Notes: generated by a model from the letters alone, not told the origin. Shown: positions 1 to 10,030, counted from the first letter of the stretch. The stretch is DNA of 64,000 bases from Pseudomonas sp. 21 (GCF_000955805.1 NZ_JYOA01000010.1:422299-486298); one strand, 5' to 3'. Numbers and translations are program-made.

Positions 1-13
1 CCCGCTCCTACAG
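1..13. repeat. REP element fragment at left edge
   Basis: The first bases end in CCGCTCCTACAG, the outer end of the REP units found elsewhere in the window. It matches the CGCGGACAGAGTCCGCTCC family slightly better than the other family. The rest lies outside the window, so the family and pairing cannot be decided. Confidence 0.55.
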
Positions 14-31
14 GGGAGTGCCTTTTCAGAC

Positions 32-1981
32 TCAGATCGCCCAGCCCGCCTTGAGCCCCTCGTAGATCGCTTCTTCCGCCGTGCGCGGCGCCAGGCAGTC
101 GCCGATGCGACGGACCTCGGCAAGGTCGGCGATCTCGTCGGCCAGTTCGTCCACCGGCTGGTGGCCCTGGCAGAGGACGAGGGTGTCGATGTTTTCCACC
201 AGCATCGGCTCGCCGCTGGCGGTGTGCTGCAGGTAGACGGTGCTGTCGTCGACGCCGTACAGGCGGGCGTAGGGGGTGATGCTGATGCCCAGGCGGTGCA
301 GTTCGCCCGCCAGGTGGTCGCGCACGTAGAGCGGCAGGCTTTCGCCAGCGTGGGTACCGTTCACGGCGAGTTGCACCTGGTGGCCCTCGCGCACCAGGCG
401 CTCGGCGATGCCGGGGGCGATCCAGTCGGCGCGCCAGTCGGTGACCAGCACCGAGCGACCGAGCTTCACTTCCCCGCGCAGTACCTGCCAGGCGTCCACC
501 ACCTGCAGTTCGCCGGCTTCTTCGTAGGGCGGGCGATAGGGTTTGGCGCCGGTGGCGACGATCACCACGTCAGGACGTTCCTGCTCGACCAGCGCGCGGT
601 CGACACGGGTGTTGCGGCGCACTTCGACGCCGGCCAGCTGCATCTCGCGCTGCAGGTTGGTGGAGGCGCCGCCGAACTCCGCGCGGCGCGGCAGCAGTTG
701 GGCGAGGTTGACCTGGCCGCCCAACTGGGCGGTGGCTTCGCAGAGGGTGACGTCATGGCCACGCTGGGCAGCGACGGCGGCGGCCTTCATGCCCGCCGGC
801 CCGCCGCCGACCACCAGCACGCGCTTGCGCTGGGCGGCCATCTTGCGTTCGGCGTAGATCAGCTCGCGGCCGGTTTCCGGATGCTGGATGCAGGAGATCG
901 GGTAGCCGCGGTGGAAGTGGCCGATGCACGCCTGGTTGCAGGCGATGCAGGCGCGCACGTCCTCGACGTGGCCGCTTTCGGTCTTGCTCGGCATCTGCGG
1001 GTCGCAGATCAGCGCGCGGGTCATGCCGCAGACGTCGGCCTGGCCGCGGGCGACGATCAGCTCGGCTTCCTGCGGCTGGTTGATGCGCCCGGTGACGAAC
1101 AACGGGATGTCCAGGTTGCGCTTGAAGGTGCCGGCCTCGTTGGCCAGGTACGCCGCTTCGATGGCCATCGGCGGCACGATGTGGATGGCGCCGCCCAGGG
1201 AGGCGGAGGTGCCGGCGACTATGTGTACGTAGTCCAGCGAGTTCTGCAGGCCCTTCACGCCCTGCAGCGATTCGTCTTCGGTGAGGCCTTCGGGGTCGCG
1301 TTCATCGGCGGAGATGCGCAGGCCGATGATGAAGTCTTCGTCGGTGGCGGCGCGGATGGCGGCGATGACTTCGCGGGTGAAGCGCAGGCGCGCGTCGAGG
1401 TCGCCGTTGTAGCCGTCGCTGCGGCGGTTCACCCGCGGGTTGAGGAACTGCGCCGGCAGGTAGCCGTGGCTGGCGACCACTTCCACGCCGTCGATACCGG
1501 CGGTGTGCAGGCGGCGCGCGGCGGCGGCGTAGCCCTGGATGATCTCGTCGATCATCGCCTGGCTCAGCTCGCGGGGCATCACCCGGAAACGTTCGTTGGG
1601 CGAGGCGGACGGCGCGTAGGCCACGGCCAGCAGGCCGTCGCTGGATTCCATGATCTCCCGGCCAGGGTGGAACACCTGGGACAGCACCACGGTACCTTCG
1701 GCGTGGCACGCCTCGGCGATGCGCCGGTAGCCGGGGATGCACTCGTCATCGGTGGCCATCAGTACGTGGGAGGTGTAGCGGGCGCTGTCGTGCACGCCGG
1801 CGACCTGCAGCACGATCAGGCCGACGCCGCCCTTGGCGCGGGCGGTGTGGTAGGCCACCAGCTGGTCGTTGACCAGGTTGTCGGTGGGCATCGAGGTGTC
1901 GTGCCCGGTGGACATGATGCGGTTCTTCAGCGCCTTGCCGCGGATCTGCAGCGGGCTGAACAGGTGGGGAAACTGGCTCAT
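32..1981 (-). CDS. Trimethylamine-dehydrogenase-like NADH:flavin oxidoreductase (OYE barrel plus FAD/NAD domain)
   Basis: The protein has 649 aa. Residues 1-370 form an old-yellow-enzyme TIM barrel (FMN). A 4Fe-4S motif follows, with Cys345, Cys348, Cys352 and Cys364. A dinucleotide-binding Rossmann domain begins with VVGGGPAGMKA near 390-400. This three-part layout is that of trimethylamine, dimethylamine and histamine dehydrogenases, 2,4-dienoyl-CoA reductase and bacterial N-methyl-amino-acid demethylases such as DgcA. The substrate is therefore probably an N-methylated or amine compound, but I cannot name it. I start at MSQFPHLF (ATG at 1979-1981), where the family homology begins; an in-frame start 14 codons upstream has no homology. 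An EutQ-like cupin gene lies 70 bp upstream on the same strand. A polyamine-binding protein diverges beyond it. Together they suggest an amine-catabolism unit. Confidence 0.85.
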   Translation of the reverse strand: MSQFPHLFSPLQIRGKALKNRIMSTGHDTSMPTDNLVNDQLVAYHTARAKGGVGLIVLQVAGVHDSARYTSHVLMATDDECIPGYRRIAEACHAEGTVVLSQVFHPGREIMESSDGLLAVAYAPSASPNERFRVMPRELSQAMIDEIIQGYAAAARRLHTAGIDGVEVVASHGYLPAQFLNPRVNRRSDGYNGDLDARLRFTREVIAAIRAATDEDFIIGLRISADERDPEGLTEDESLQGVKGLQNSLDYVHIVAGTSASLGGAIHIVPPMAIEAAYLANEAGTFKRNLDIPLFVTGRINQPQEAELIVARGQADVCGMTRALICDPQMPSKTESGHVEDVRACIACNQACIGHFHRGYPISCIQHPETGRELIYAERKMAAQRKRVLVVGGGPAGMKAAAVAAQRGHDVTLCEATAQLGGQVNLAQLLPRRAEFGGASTNLQREMQLAGVEVRRNTRVDRALVEQERPDVVIVATGAKPYRPPYEEAGELQVVDAWQVLRGEVKLGRSVLVTDWRADWIAPGIAERLVREGHQVQLAVNGTHAGESLPLYVRDHLAGELHRLGISITPYARLYGVDDSTVYLQHTASGEPMLVENIDTLVLCQGHQPVDELADEIADLAEVRRIGDCLAPRTAEEAIYEGLKAGWAI

Positions 1982-2051
1982 CGGGCAACTCCGGATTCTT
2001 GTTGTGGTGCAGCGTTGAAGCATCGGCCGCGGTGGCGGCCGGAGGTTGGAC

Positions 2052-2402
2052 TCAGGCGTTGCGTGCCTGCCAGTCCACCGGGTAGAGGGCGTAGAACACG
2101 CAGGCTTTCTCGCCTTCGTAGGCCAGCGGCGTGCGTTCGGGGACCCAGATCACGTCACCCGGCTTGGCCTCGATCACCTGGTCGGCCAGGCGCAGGCGGA
2201 AGTTGCCTTCGAGCACCACGATCAGTTCGTCGTAGAGCACGGTCCACTCGATGGAGACGCCGTCGAAACGGGCCAGGCCGGCGCCCATGGTTTCGCTGTC
2301 GGCCGGGCCGATCAGCCGGCAGATGGCGGCGCGTTCGATGTCTTGCCCACCGTAGGACTGGAACTGCAGGGCGGATTGCTGGAAGTGGCGGACCTGGGAC
2401 AC
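2052..2402 (-). CDS. EutQ-like cupin-domain protein
   Basis: A single small cupin of 116 aa. The conserved second half includes YDELIVVLEGNFRLR (about 56-70) and a PGDVIWVPERTPL turn, the beta-barrel motif typical of EutQ/ethanolamine-utilisation cupins. EutQ proteins have been linked to acetate kinase activity, but single-cupin homologues outside eut operons are mostly uncharacterised. The start is the GTG at 2400-2402. It is preceded on the minus strand by AGGAG with 8-nt spacing; the in-frame extension further upstream reads through an AT-rich, promoter-like region and is not believable. The gene is upstream of, and probably cotranscribed with, the flavin oxidoreductase, so it may handle a product or sense a ligand of that pathway. 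That role is inference. Confidence 0.75.
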   Translation of the reverse strand: MSQVRHFQQSALQFQSYGGQDIERAAICRLIGPADSETMGAGLARFDGVSIEWTVLYDELIVVLEGNFRLRLADQVIEAKPGDVIWVPERTPLAYEGEKACVFYALYPVDWQARNA

Positions 2403-2489
2403 GGCGGCTTCTCCTGGGTGGGCAATGTTTTCTAAGCAAATGTTGTTTAAGTTCCTTCTATGGAAATTTACCTCCAGTAAAAAATCAAC

Positions 2490-2518
2490 TTGTTTTTTTA
2501 AAAGTGACTGGGTAGTTT
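2490..2518 (+). promoter_or_regulatory. Possible promoter in divergent AT-rich spacer
   Basis: The spacer 2403-2587 between the cupin gene (minus) and the binding-protein genes (plus) is strikingly AT-rich at 2430-2518 compared with its surroundings. TTGTTT (2490-2495), 17 bp and TAGTTT (2513-2518) form a plausible housekeeping promoter reading right. No operator could be assigned, and the minus-strand promoter is not clear. Confidence 0.35.
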
Positions 2519-2587
2519 CGATGCCGCTCCCGGAGTTTTCCGGGGCAACCGCGACGTGCTCCACAACAACTACAAGAGGAGAGGCGC

Positions 2588-2755
2588 ATGAACCGTCCCG
2601 TACGGTCCCCCCTCGCACGGCGGGTCCACCCGCTGGCAATCGATTCATCTCTGCCCTGTCTTTCTTGCTCCGTGGTTCCGGCGCGCCCGTCCCGCGTGTG
2701 TGCAGCCATTCCGGCTGCGCCCGCTGCCACCTACGACTGGGGGTATGCCCGATGA
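2588..2755 (+). CDS. Candidate 55-aa leader/small ORF coupled to the binding-protein gene
   Basis: ATG at 2588 is preceded by an unusually strong ribosome site, AGAGGAGAGG (2575-2584). The frame runs 55 codons and stops with TGA at 2753-2755. That overlaps the ATG (2752-2754) of the next gene in the classical ATGA arrangement. The peptide begins MNRPVRSPLARRV, is rich in Arg, Pro, Ala and Cys, and has no recognisable domain or signal peptide. The downstream gene has only a weak site of its own (GGGGG about 8 nt before its ATG). Translation of this frame could therefore deliver ribosomes to the binding-protein gene. It may be a regulatory leader peptide, a real microprotein, or a chance frame in a leader. 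No homologue is recognised. Confidence 0.45.
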   Translation: MNRPVRSPLARRVHPLAIDSSLPCLSCSVVPARPSRVCAAIPAAPAATYDWGYAR

Positions 2756-3825
2756 CTTTGCGTCAAAGCACTTTCCACAAACGCTTCTTCCTCAAGACCG
2801 CCGCCGCGCCGCTGCTGCTAGCCCTCGGGCTGTGCTGCGGCGCCGCCCAGGCCGCCGAGAACATGGTGGTGGTCGGTTATGGCGGCGCGGGTCAGAAGGC
2901 CCAGGACGCGGCCTTCTTCCAGCCCTTCAGCAAGCAGTCCGGGGTCGGTGTGACCCAGAGCGAATACAACGGCGAAATGGCGCGCATCAAGGTGATGGCC
3001 GACACCGGCCATGCCGACTGGGACGTGGTGCAGATCGAGGGGCCAGACCTTGCGCGCGGTTGCGATGAAGGCCTGTTCGTACCGCTGGACTGGCAGCAGA
3101 TCGGCGGCAAGGACCAGCTGATTCCCAACGCCGCCAAGGATTGCGGCTCGGCTGCGCTGGTATGGGGCGTGGCCATCGCCTACGACGCGGACAAGCTCAA
3201 GCCGGCGCCACAGTCCTGGGCCGATTTCTGGGACGTGAAGACATTCCCCGGCAAGCGTGGCCTGCGCAAGCGCGCCATCTACAACCTGGAGTTCGCCCTG
3301 ATGGCCGACGGCGTGAAGCCCGCGGACGTCTACAAGGAGCTGGGCACCAAGGCTGGCGTCGATCGCGCCTTCGCCAAGCTCAACCAGATCAAGCCCTACG
3401 TGCAGTGGTGGGAAGCCGGCGCGCAACCGGCGCAGTGGCTGGCCGCCGGTGACGTGGTGATGACCACCACCTACACCGGGCGCATCGCCGATGCCTACAA
3501 GGGCGGGCGCAACCTGCAGCTGGTCTGGCCGGGCAGCCTGTACGGCATGGACTACTGGGCGATCATCAAGGGCTCGCAGCACGTCGACTCGGCAAAGCGC
3601 TTCATCGCCTTCGCCAACCAGCCCGATGCCCAGGTCGACTACGTGAAGCACATTGCGTATGGTCCGACCAACAAGCAGGCCGCCGAACGCCTGCCGTCCG
3701 ACCTCGCCGGCTGGGTGCCGACCTCCACGCAGAACCTGCCCCAGGGCCTGGCGATGGACGATGAGTTCTGGGTCGACCACGGCGAGGAGCTGGAAGAGCG
3801 TTTCAACGCCTGGGCCGCGCAATGA
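2752..3825 (+). CDS. Polyamine/spermidine-putrescine-type ABC transporter substrate-binding protein
   Basis: A periplasmic binding protein of 357 aa. A Sec signal covers about 1-35 (KRFF, hydrophobic stretch, cleavage after AAQA before AEN). The mature part resembles PotD/SpuD-type proteins, with MVVVGYGGAGQKAQDAAF at the start and WDVVQIEGPDL, MTTTYTGRI and YGMDYWAIIKGS later. It should capture a polyamine or related cation for an ABC importer. No permease or ATPase gene is adjacent: the next gene is an aldolase. It is therefore an orphan here and must share a transporter encoded elsewhere. I chose the ATG at 2752 because it sits directly before the signal peptide; longer in-frame extensions upstream cross the probable promoter. 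Its start overlaps the stop of the 55-codon frame. A terminator follows at 3841. Confidence 0.85.
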   Translation: MTLRQSTFHKRFFLKTAAAPLLLALGLCCGAAQAAENMVVVGYGGAGQKAQDAAFFQPFSKQSGVGVTQSEYNGEMARIKVMADTGHADWDVVQIEGPDLARGCDEGLFVPLDWQQIGGKDQLIPNAAKDCGSAALVWGVAIAYDADKLKPAPQSWADFWDVKTFPGKRGLRKRAIYNLEFALMADGVKPADVYKELGTKAGVDRAFAKLNQIKPYVQWWEAGAQPAQWLAAGDVVMTTTYTGRIADAYKGGRNLQLVWPGSLYGMDYWAIIKGSQHVDSAKRFIAFANQPDAQVDYVKHIAYGPTNKQAAERLPSDLAGWVPTSTQNLPQGLAMDDEFWVDHGEELEERFNAWAAQ

Positions 3826-3840
3826 CCAGAACGTGACCGT

Positions 3841-3870
3841 GACGCCGGGGCCTCTGCCCCGGCGTCTTTT
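3841..3870 (+). terminator. Intrinsic terminator after the binding-protein gene
   Basis: GACGCCGGGGC and GCCCCGGCGTC form an 11-bp stem with a short loop, followed by TTTT. It separates the binding-protein gene from the aldolase gene, whose ATG lies 20 bp further on, so read-through would be needed for joint transcription. Confidence 0.75.
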
Positions 3871-3890
3871 GCCTTGAGGAGAAGTGCACC

Positions 3891-4679
3891 ATGACGTCGC
3901 TGCAGGCGCCCAGCCGCGCCACCTGTTCACCCGAGGAATGGAAGCTGCGCGAGGAACTGGCGGCCTGCTACCGCCTGATCGCGCACTACCGCATGACCGA
4001 CCTGATCTTCACCCACATCTCGGTGCGCATCCCCGGTCCCGACCACCATTTCCTGATCAACCCCTACGGCCTGATGTTCGACGAGATCACCGCCTCCAGC
4101 CTGGTGAAGATCGACTTGTCCGGCCATGCGGTGGAGCCGTCGCCGTACAAGGTCAACCCCGCCGGTTTCGTGATCCACAGCGCCATCCACGGCGCCCGCG
4201 AGGATGCGCAGTGCGTGCTGCACACCCATACCCGCGCCGGCTGTGCGGTGGCGGCGCAGGCCTGCGGATTGCTGCCGCTGAACCAGATATCCCTGGAGTT
4301 CTACGGGCGCCTGGGCTACCACGACTACGAAGGCATCGCCCTGTCGATGGACGAACAGGAGCGCCTGGTGCGCGACCTGGGCGACCACTACGGCCTGATG
4401 CTGCGCAACCACGGCCTGCTGACCGTGGGGCAGACGGTGCAGCAGGCGTTCCTGCGCATGTACTACCTGGAGAAGGCCTGCGACATCCAGCTGGCGGCCC
4501 AGGCCGGCGGTGAGCTGGTGATCCCGCCGGAGGAGGTTTGCCGTCACACCGAGCAACAATTCAACGCCCCGGCGCGCCCCCTGGCGGAAGGGGAGCTGAG
4601 CGATCCGGATGGTTATGACCTGGCCTGGTCCGCCTTGCTGCGCATGCTGGATCGCGTCTCGCCGGGGTATCGGGATTGA
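3891..4679 (+). CDS. Class II aldolase/adducin family protein
   Basis: A protein of 262 aa with the class II aldolase fold. The zinc-site histidines are visible in VLHTHTRAG (His111, His113) and LRNHGLLTVG (His174), and INPYG at about 57-60 is the usual substrate-phosphate loop region. Family members are fuculose- and rhamnulose-phosphate aldolases, ribulose-phosphate epimerases and many uncharacterised proteins. The HTHT plus NHG pattern places this in the adducin-like group, where substrates are often unknown. A good ribosome site (GAGGAG) precedes ATG 3891. Its neighbours (amine oxidoreductase, cupin, polyamine binder) suggest it cleaves an aldol intermediate of an amine or amino-alcohol pathway, which is inference only. 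Confidence 0.8.
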   Translation: MTSLQAPSRATCSPEEWKLREELAACYRLIAHYRMTDLIFTHISVRIPGPDHHFLINPYGLMFDEITASSLVKIDLSGHAVEPSPYKVNPAGFVIHSAIHGAREDAQCVLHTHTRAGCAVAAQACGLLPLNQISLEFYGRLGYHDYEGIALSMDEQERLVRDLGDHYGLMLRNHGLLTVGQTVQQAFLRMYYLEKACDIQLAAQAGGELVIPPEEVCRHTEQQFNAPARPLAEGELSDPDGYDLAWSALLRMLDRVSPGYRD

Positions 4680-4712
4680 GGAAGGGTGGAATTCCGGCGT
4701 TGGCATTGAGCA

Positions 4713-4773
4713 ATCGCGGACAGAGTCCGCTCCCACGCTCAGATCGGGCGTGGGAGCGGACTCTGTCCGCGAT
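4713..4773. repeat. REPIN, family B (CGCGGACAGAGTCCGCTCC)
   Basis: Two inverted copies of the family B unit (4713-4735 and 4751-4773) flank a 15-bp spacer, giving a long cruciform-capable palindrome. It lies in the convergent junction between the aldolase and the TolC-like gene. The units end in TCCCA rather than the usual TCCTAC. Confidence 0.9.
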
Positions 4774-4811
4774 CGGGTTCGCATAGCGCCGAGCCACCGG
4801 CACGAGCAAAG

Positions 4812-4838
4812 AAAAAGCCCCGCATCGCGGGGCTTTTT
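4812..4838. terminator. Bidirectional intrinsic terminator
   Basis: AAAAAGCCCCGC, a 3-nt loop and GCGGGGCTTTTT form a symmetric terminator in the convergent junction. It serves the TolC-like gene (stop at 4851, minus strand) and can also stop read-through from the aldolase side. Confidence 0.9.
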
Positions 4839-4850
4839 CATGGGGCTGGA

Positions 4851-6305
4851 TCAGTACTTCGTGCCAGCCTTGAGCTGCGCCTCGGCGGCCTTGGCCAGGT
4901 CCGGCGGGAGGAAGTCCTTGTCCGGGTTGTAGTCCGGCTTCAGGTACGAACTCAGCGCCTGCAGGTCGGCCGGGCTGAGGGTGCCGGCGGTCTGCTTCAG
5001 GCGCAGGTTGTCGAGGATGTAGTCGTAGCGGCTGTTGTTGTAGTCGCGCACCGAGTTGTACAGCGAACGCTGGGCGTCCAGTACGTCGACGATGTTGCGG
5101 GTACCGACCTGGTAACCGATCTCGGTGGCTTCCAGCGAGCTCTGGTTGGAAATGATCGCCTGGCGCCGGGCCTTCACGGTCTCGACGTCGGTGTTCACGG
5201 CGCGGTGCTGGTTTCGCGCGTCCTGTACCACCTGGCGACGCTGGCTTTCGCGCAGCTGCTCGCTCTGGTTCAGGCGCTGGTACGACTCGCGTACCTGGGA
5301 GCTGGTCAGCCCGCCGCTATAGATCGGCACGTTCAACTGCAGGCCGATGCTGCTCTGATCGACGTACTTGCCGTAGTGCGGGTCGCCCGGTACGCCGGTG
5401 TTGGCGAAGCCCAGCGCGTCGTTGTCGCCCTTCTGGTACTGGGCCACGGCGTCGAGGGTCGGCAGGTGTCCGGCCTTGCGTTGGCGCAGGGTCTCTTCGG
5501 CGGCATCGACCGCGTAGTTGCTGGCCTGCAGGCGCAGGTTCTGCTGGACCGAGGTGTCCACCCAGGCCTTGGCGTCGTTGGGGACCGGCACCACGATCGG
5601 CATCGAGTGGAGGATGCCTTCGATCGCGCTGTATTCGCGGTTGGTCAGCGTCACCAGGGCCTGGAAGGCGTCATCCACCTGCTGCTCGGCCACCAGGCGG
5701 TTGGCCCGCGCGGTGTCGTAGCTGGCCTGGGATTCGAGCACGTCGGTCTTGTCGGAGAGGCCGACGTCGAAGCGCTCGTTGGACTGGTCGAGCTGACGCT
5801 TGAATGCCGCTTCCTCGGCCTTGCTCGCGGCCAGGTTGTCCTGGGCGCGCAGCACGCCGAAGTAGTTCTCGGCGGACTGCAGGATCAATTGTTGTTGGGT
5901 CGCGGAGAATTCCAGCTGGGCCTGTTCGGTGACGTTTTCCGCCGCCTTGAGCTGGAACCAGCGGTCGGCGCGGAACAGCGGCTGGCTGAGGGTCGCCTGC
6001 AGCAGCTCGGTGTTGCGGTTCAGCGTCGCGCTGGGGGTATCCAGCGAAGTGCGGGTCTGCCCGGTGCTGGCGCCGGCATTGATCTGTGGCAGCAGGCCGG
6101 AGCGCGCCTGGGGCACGGCTTCCTTGCGGGCCAGGTAATCGGCCTGGGCGGCGGCGAGGTCGGCGTTGTTGTCGACGGCATCTTTATAGACGCTGATCAG
6201 GTCCGTCTTGGTGGGCAGAGGAGTAGCGGCCGGAGCGGGCTGGGCAGCCCAGGCAAAGCCTGTCGTTGCGGCTACAGCGACAGCCAGAGAGAGTCTGCGC
6301 AGCAT
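4851..6305 (-). CDS. TolC-family outer membrane efflux channel
   Basis: A 484-aa outer-membrane factor with an N-terminal signal peptide ending near AWAAQPAPA (about residue 20). Two TolC/OEP repeats follow, visible as paired long helical segments (for example AENYFGVLRAQDNLAASKAE and, in the second half, GYQVGTRNIVDVLDAQRSLY). The trimeric channel would span the outer membrane and periplasm and export substrates handed over by ABC, MFS or RND pumps or type I secretion. No pump gene is adjacent, as is usual for housekeeping TolC. The start is ATG 6303-6305 with AGGA 7 nt upstream. It diverges from the thiC riboswitch region and corresponds to the tolC-like gene beside thiC in P. aeruginosa. 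Confidence 0.92.
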   Translation of the reverse strand: MLRRLSLAVAVAATTGFAWAAQPAPAATPLPTKTDLISVYKDAVDNNADLAAAQADYLARKEAVPQARSGLLPQINAGASTGQTRTSLDTPSATLNRNTELLQATLSQPLFRADRWFQLKAAENVTEQAQLEFSATQQQLILQSAENYFGVLRAQDNLAASKAEEAAFKRQLDQSNERFDVGLSDKTDVLESQASYDTARANRLVAEQQVDDAFQALVTLTNREYSAIEGILHSMPIVVPVPNDAKAWVDTSVQQNLRLQASNYAVDAAEETLRQRKAGHLPTLDAVAQYQKGDNDALGFANTGVPGDPHYGKYVDQSSIGLQLNVPIYSGGLTSSQVRESYQRLNQSEQLRESQRRQVVQDARNQHRAVNTDVETVKARRQAIISNQSSLEATEIGYQVGTRNIVDVLDAQRSLYNSVRDYNNSRYDYILDNLRLKQTAGTLSPADLQALSSYLKPDYNPDKDFLPPDLAKAAEAQLKAGTKY

Positions 6306-6443
6306 TCGTTCATCCTGGAAAGTGATGCGAGGTGGGGCAAGGCTACGGTCGCCGCCGGTGGCGGTCAAGGCACGTTCGTACGAGCCTTCCGAGGCAGGAG
6401 TGTAGCCGCGCGTAGGCAATTGCGTGTTTTCGGCCGGGCGGCG

Positions 6444-6473
6444 TTGGCTTATCCCGGCACACTTGATTAGACT
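6444..6473 (+). promoter_or_regulatory. Probable thiC promoter
   Basis: TTGGCT (6444-6449), 18 bp and TAGACT (6468-6473) precede the riboswitch. The transcription start would fall at about 6479-6481, exactly where helix P1 of the aptamer begins. That position is the main support. Confidence 0.5.
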
Positions 6474-6480
6474 GCGGGCG

Positions 6481-8578
<2,098 letters not shown>

Positions 8579-8584
8579 CCGGTT

Positions 8585-8615
8585 GCTCCCCACCCTTGGC
8601 ACCAAGGGTGGGAGC
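8585..8615 (+). terminator. Strong hairpin after thiC, no T-run
   Basis: GCTCCCCACCCTTGG and CCAAGGGTGGGAGC pair over 14 bp with one bulged C and a 2-nt loop, 6 bp after the thiC stop. There is no U-tract, so it may protect the 3' end or weaken read-through into the permease gene rather than terminate fully. Confidence 0.45.
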
Positions 8616-8619
8616 CGCC

Positions 8620-8699
8620 TGTAGGAGCGAGCTTGCTCGCGAACGGTGCTTGCCAGCGGCTCCGCAACTGGACAGTTCGCGAGCAAGCTCGCTCCTACA
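8620..8699. repeat. REPIN, family A (GGAGCGAGCTTGCTCGCG)
   Basis: A forward unit (8620-8644) and an inverted unit (8675-8699), nearly perfect copies, flank a 30-bp spacer. It lies between thiC and the permease gene, one of only two REPINs here in a tandem junction. The in-frame extension of the permease gene runs into it, which argues for the later start. Confidence 0.93.
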
Positions 8700-8743
8700 A
8701 AGAACAACAAAACCTAATCCAACCTTCGAGCCTTGCACGCATC

Positions 8744-10030
8744 GTGACCACTACCGCCATCGACTATTCACCGACTTCCGCCGTGGGCAGCGCCCAGCGC
8801 GTGCTCGGCCTGCGCGACCTGTTCTCCCTCTGGTTCTCCCTGGGCATCGGCCTGATGGTGCTGCAGACCGGCGCCCTGCTGGCGCCGGGCCTGGGCCTTG
8901 CCGGCGCGCTCGGCGCGATCCTGCTCGGCACCCTGGTCGGCGTGCTGCTGCTGGCCAGCGCCGGGGTCATCGGCACCGACACCGGCCTGTCCGCCATGGC
9001 CTCGCTCAAGCTCAGCCTGGGCAGCCACGGCGCCGCGCTGCCGGCGTTGCTCAACCTGCTGCAGCTGGTCGGCTGGGGCGCCTTCGAGATCATCGTCATG
9101 CGCGACGCCGCCAGCCTGCTGGCCACCCGCGCCTTCGGCGAAGTCAGCCTGTGGACCAACCCGGCCCTCTGGACCCTGGTGTTCGGCGCGCTGGCGACCC
9201 TGCTGGCGGTGGCCGGCCCGCTGGCCTTCGTGCGTCGCGTGCTGCGCCGCTGGGGTATCTGGCTGCTGCTCGCCGCGTGTGTCTGGCTGACCTTCGACCT
9301 GTTCAAGCGTGCCGATCTGGCGGCGATCTGGGCCAAGACGGGCGACGGTTCGCTGTCCTTCGCCGTGGGCTTCGACATCGCCATCGCCATGCCGCTGTCG
9401 TGGCTGCCGCTGATCGCCGACTACTCGCGCTTCGGCAAGCGCGCCGGGCACACCTTCACCGGCGCGGCGCTGGGCTTCTTCATTGGCTGCTTCTGGCTGA
9501 TGAGCCTGGGGGTGGCCTACACCCTGGCGTTCGCCCAGGGCAGCGATGCCAACGCGCTACTGCTGGCGCTGGCCGGCGCGGGCATGGGTATCCCGCTGCT
9601 GCTGATCCTGCTGGACGAATCGGAGAAGGCCTTCGCCGATATCCACTCGGCGGCGGTCTCCAGTGGCATCCTGCTGCCGCTCAAGGTCGAGCTGCTGGCC
9701 CTGGCCATCGGCGTGATCTGCACCCTGATCGCCTGGTTCGCGCCGCTGGCGCAGTACCAGAACTTCCTGCTGCTGATCGGCTCGGTGTTCGCCCCGCTGT
9801 TCGGCGTGGTGCTGATCGATCACTTCGTCCTCCGTCGCCGCGCGCCGGCCGCGATTCCCCACGGCCTGCGCTGGGGCTCGCTGCTGGCCTGGGGCGGTGG
9901 TGTGGTGGTGTATCACCTGTTGGCGAACTACCAGCCGGACCTGGGCGCGACCCTGCCGGCTTTGGTCGTGGCGGGTGTGCTGCAGCTGCTGCTGGGGCGG
10001 GTGGGTGCCAAGGTGCCAGCTTCGGCGTGA
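8744..10030 (+). CDS. cytX: CytX-like NCS1 family permease, probable hydroxymethylpyrimidine transporter
   Basis: An integral membrane protein of 428 aa with about twelve hydrophobic segments and NCS1 (nucleobase:cation symporter) hallmarks: SLWFSLGIGLMVLQTG near the start and SWLPLIADYSRF in the middle. NCS1 proteins import purines, pyrimidines or thiamine. The CytX group is repeatedly found with thiamine genes and is predicted to import hydroxymethylpyrimidine. Its place after riboswitch-controlled thiC fits that. The start is uncertain: I use GTG 8744, just before the conserved region, because earlier in-frame codons lie in the REPIN; the ribosome site is weak. Without a clear promoter of its own it may depend on read-through past the thiC hairpin. 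Confidence 0.8.
   Translation: MTTTAIDYSPTSAVGSAQRVLGLRDLFSLWFSLGIGLMVLQTGALLAPGLGLAGALGAILLGTLVGVLLLASAGVIGTDTGLSAMASLKLSLGSHGAALPALLNLLQLVGWGAFEIIVMRDAASLLATRAFGEVSLWTNPALWTLVFGALATLLAVAGPLAFVRRVLRRWGIWLLLAACVWLTFDLFKRADLAAIWAKTGDGSLSFAVGFDIAIAMPLSWLPLIADYSRFGKRAGHTFTGAALGFFIGCFWLMSLGVAYTLAFAQGSDANALLLALAGAGMGIPLLLILLDESEKAFADIHSAAVSSGILLPLKVELLALAIGVICTLIAWFAPLAQYQNFLLLIGSVFAPLFGVVLIDHFVLRRRAPAAIPHGLRWGSLLAWGGGVVVYHLLANYQPDLGATLPALVVAGVLQLLLGRVGAKVPASA

Noticed and set aside
161-2515. Long open frame of 784 codons on the plus strand, opposite the flavin oxidoreductase
   Set aside because: It is antisense to a well-conserved flavoenzyme, has no ribosome site or recognisable domain, and its composition (Ala, Gly, Asp, Val, His) is the usual mirror of GC-rich coding DNA.
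2403-2751. Extended N-terminus for the binding protein through the 2425-2751 region
   Set aside because: The in-frame extension reads through an AT-rich promoter-like stretch and puts the clear signal peptide in the middle of the protein.
8633-8743. Earlier start for the CytX-like permease
   Set aside because: It would translate a REP element, and homology to NCS1 proteins begins only after 8744.
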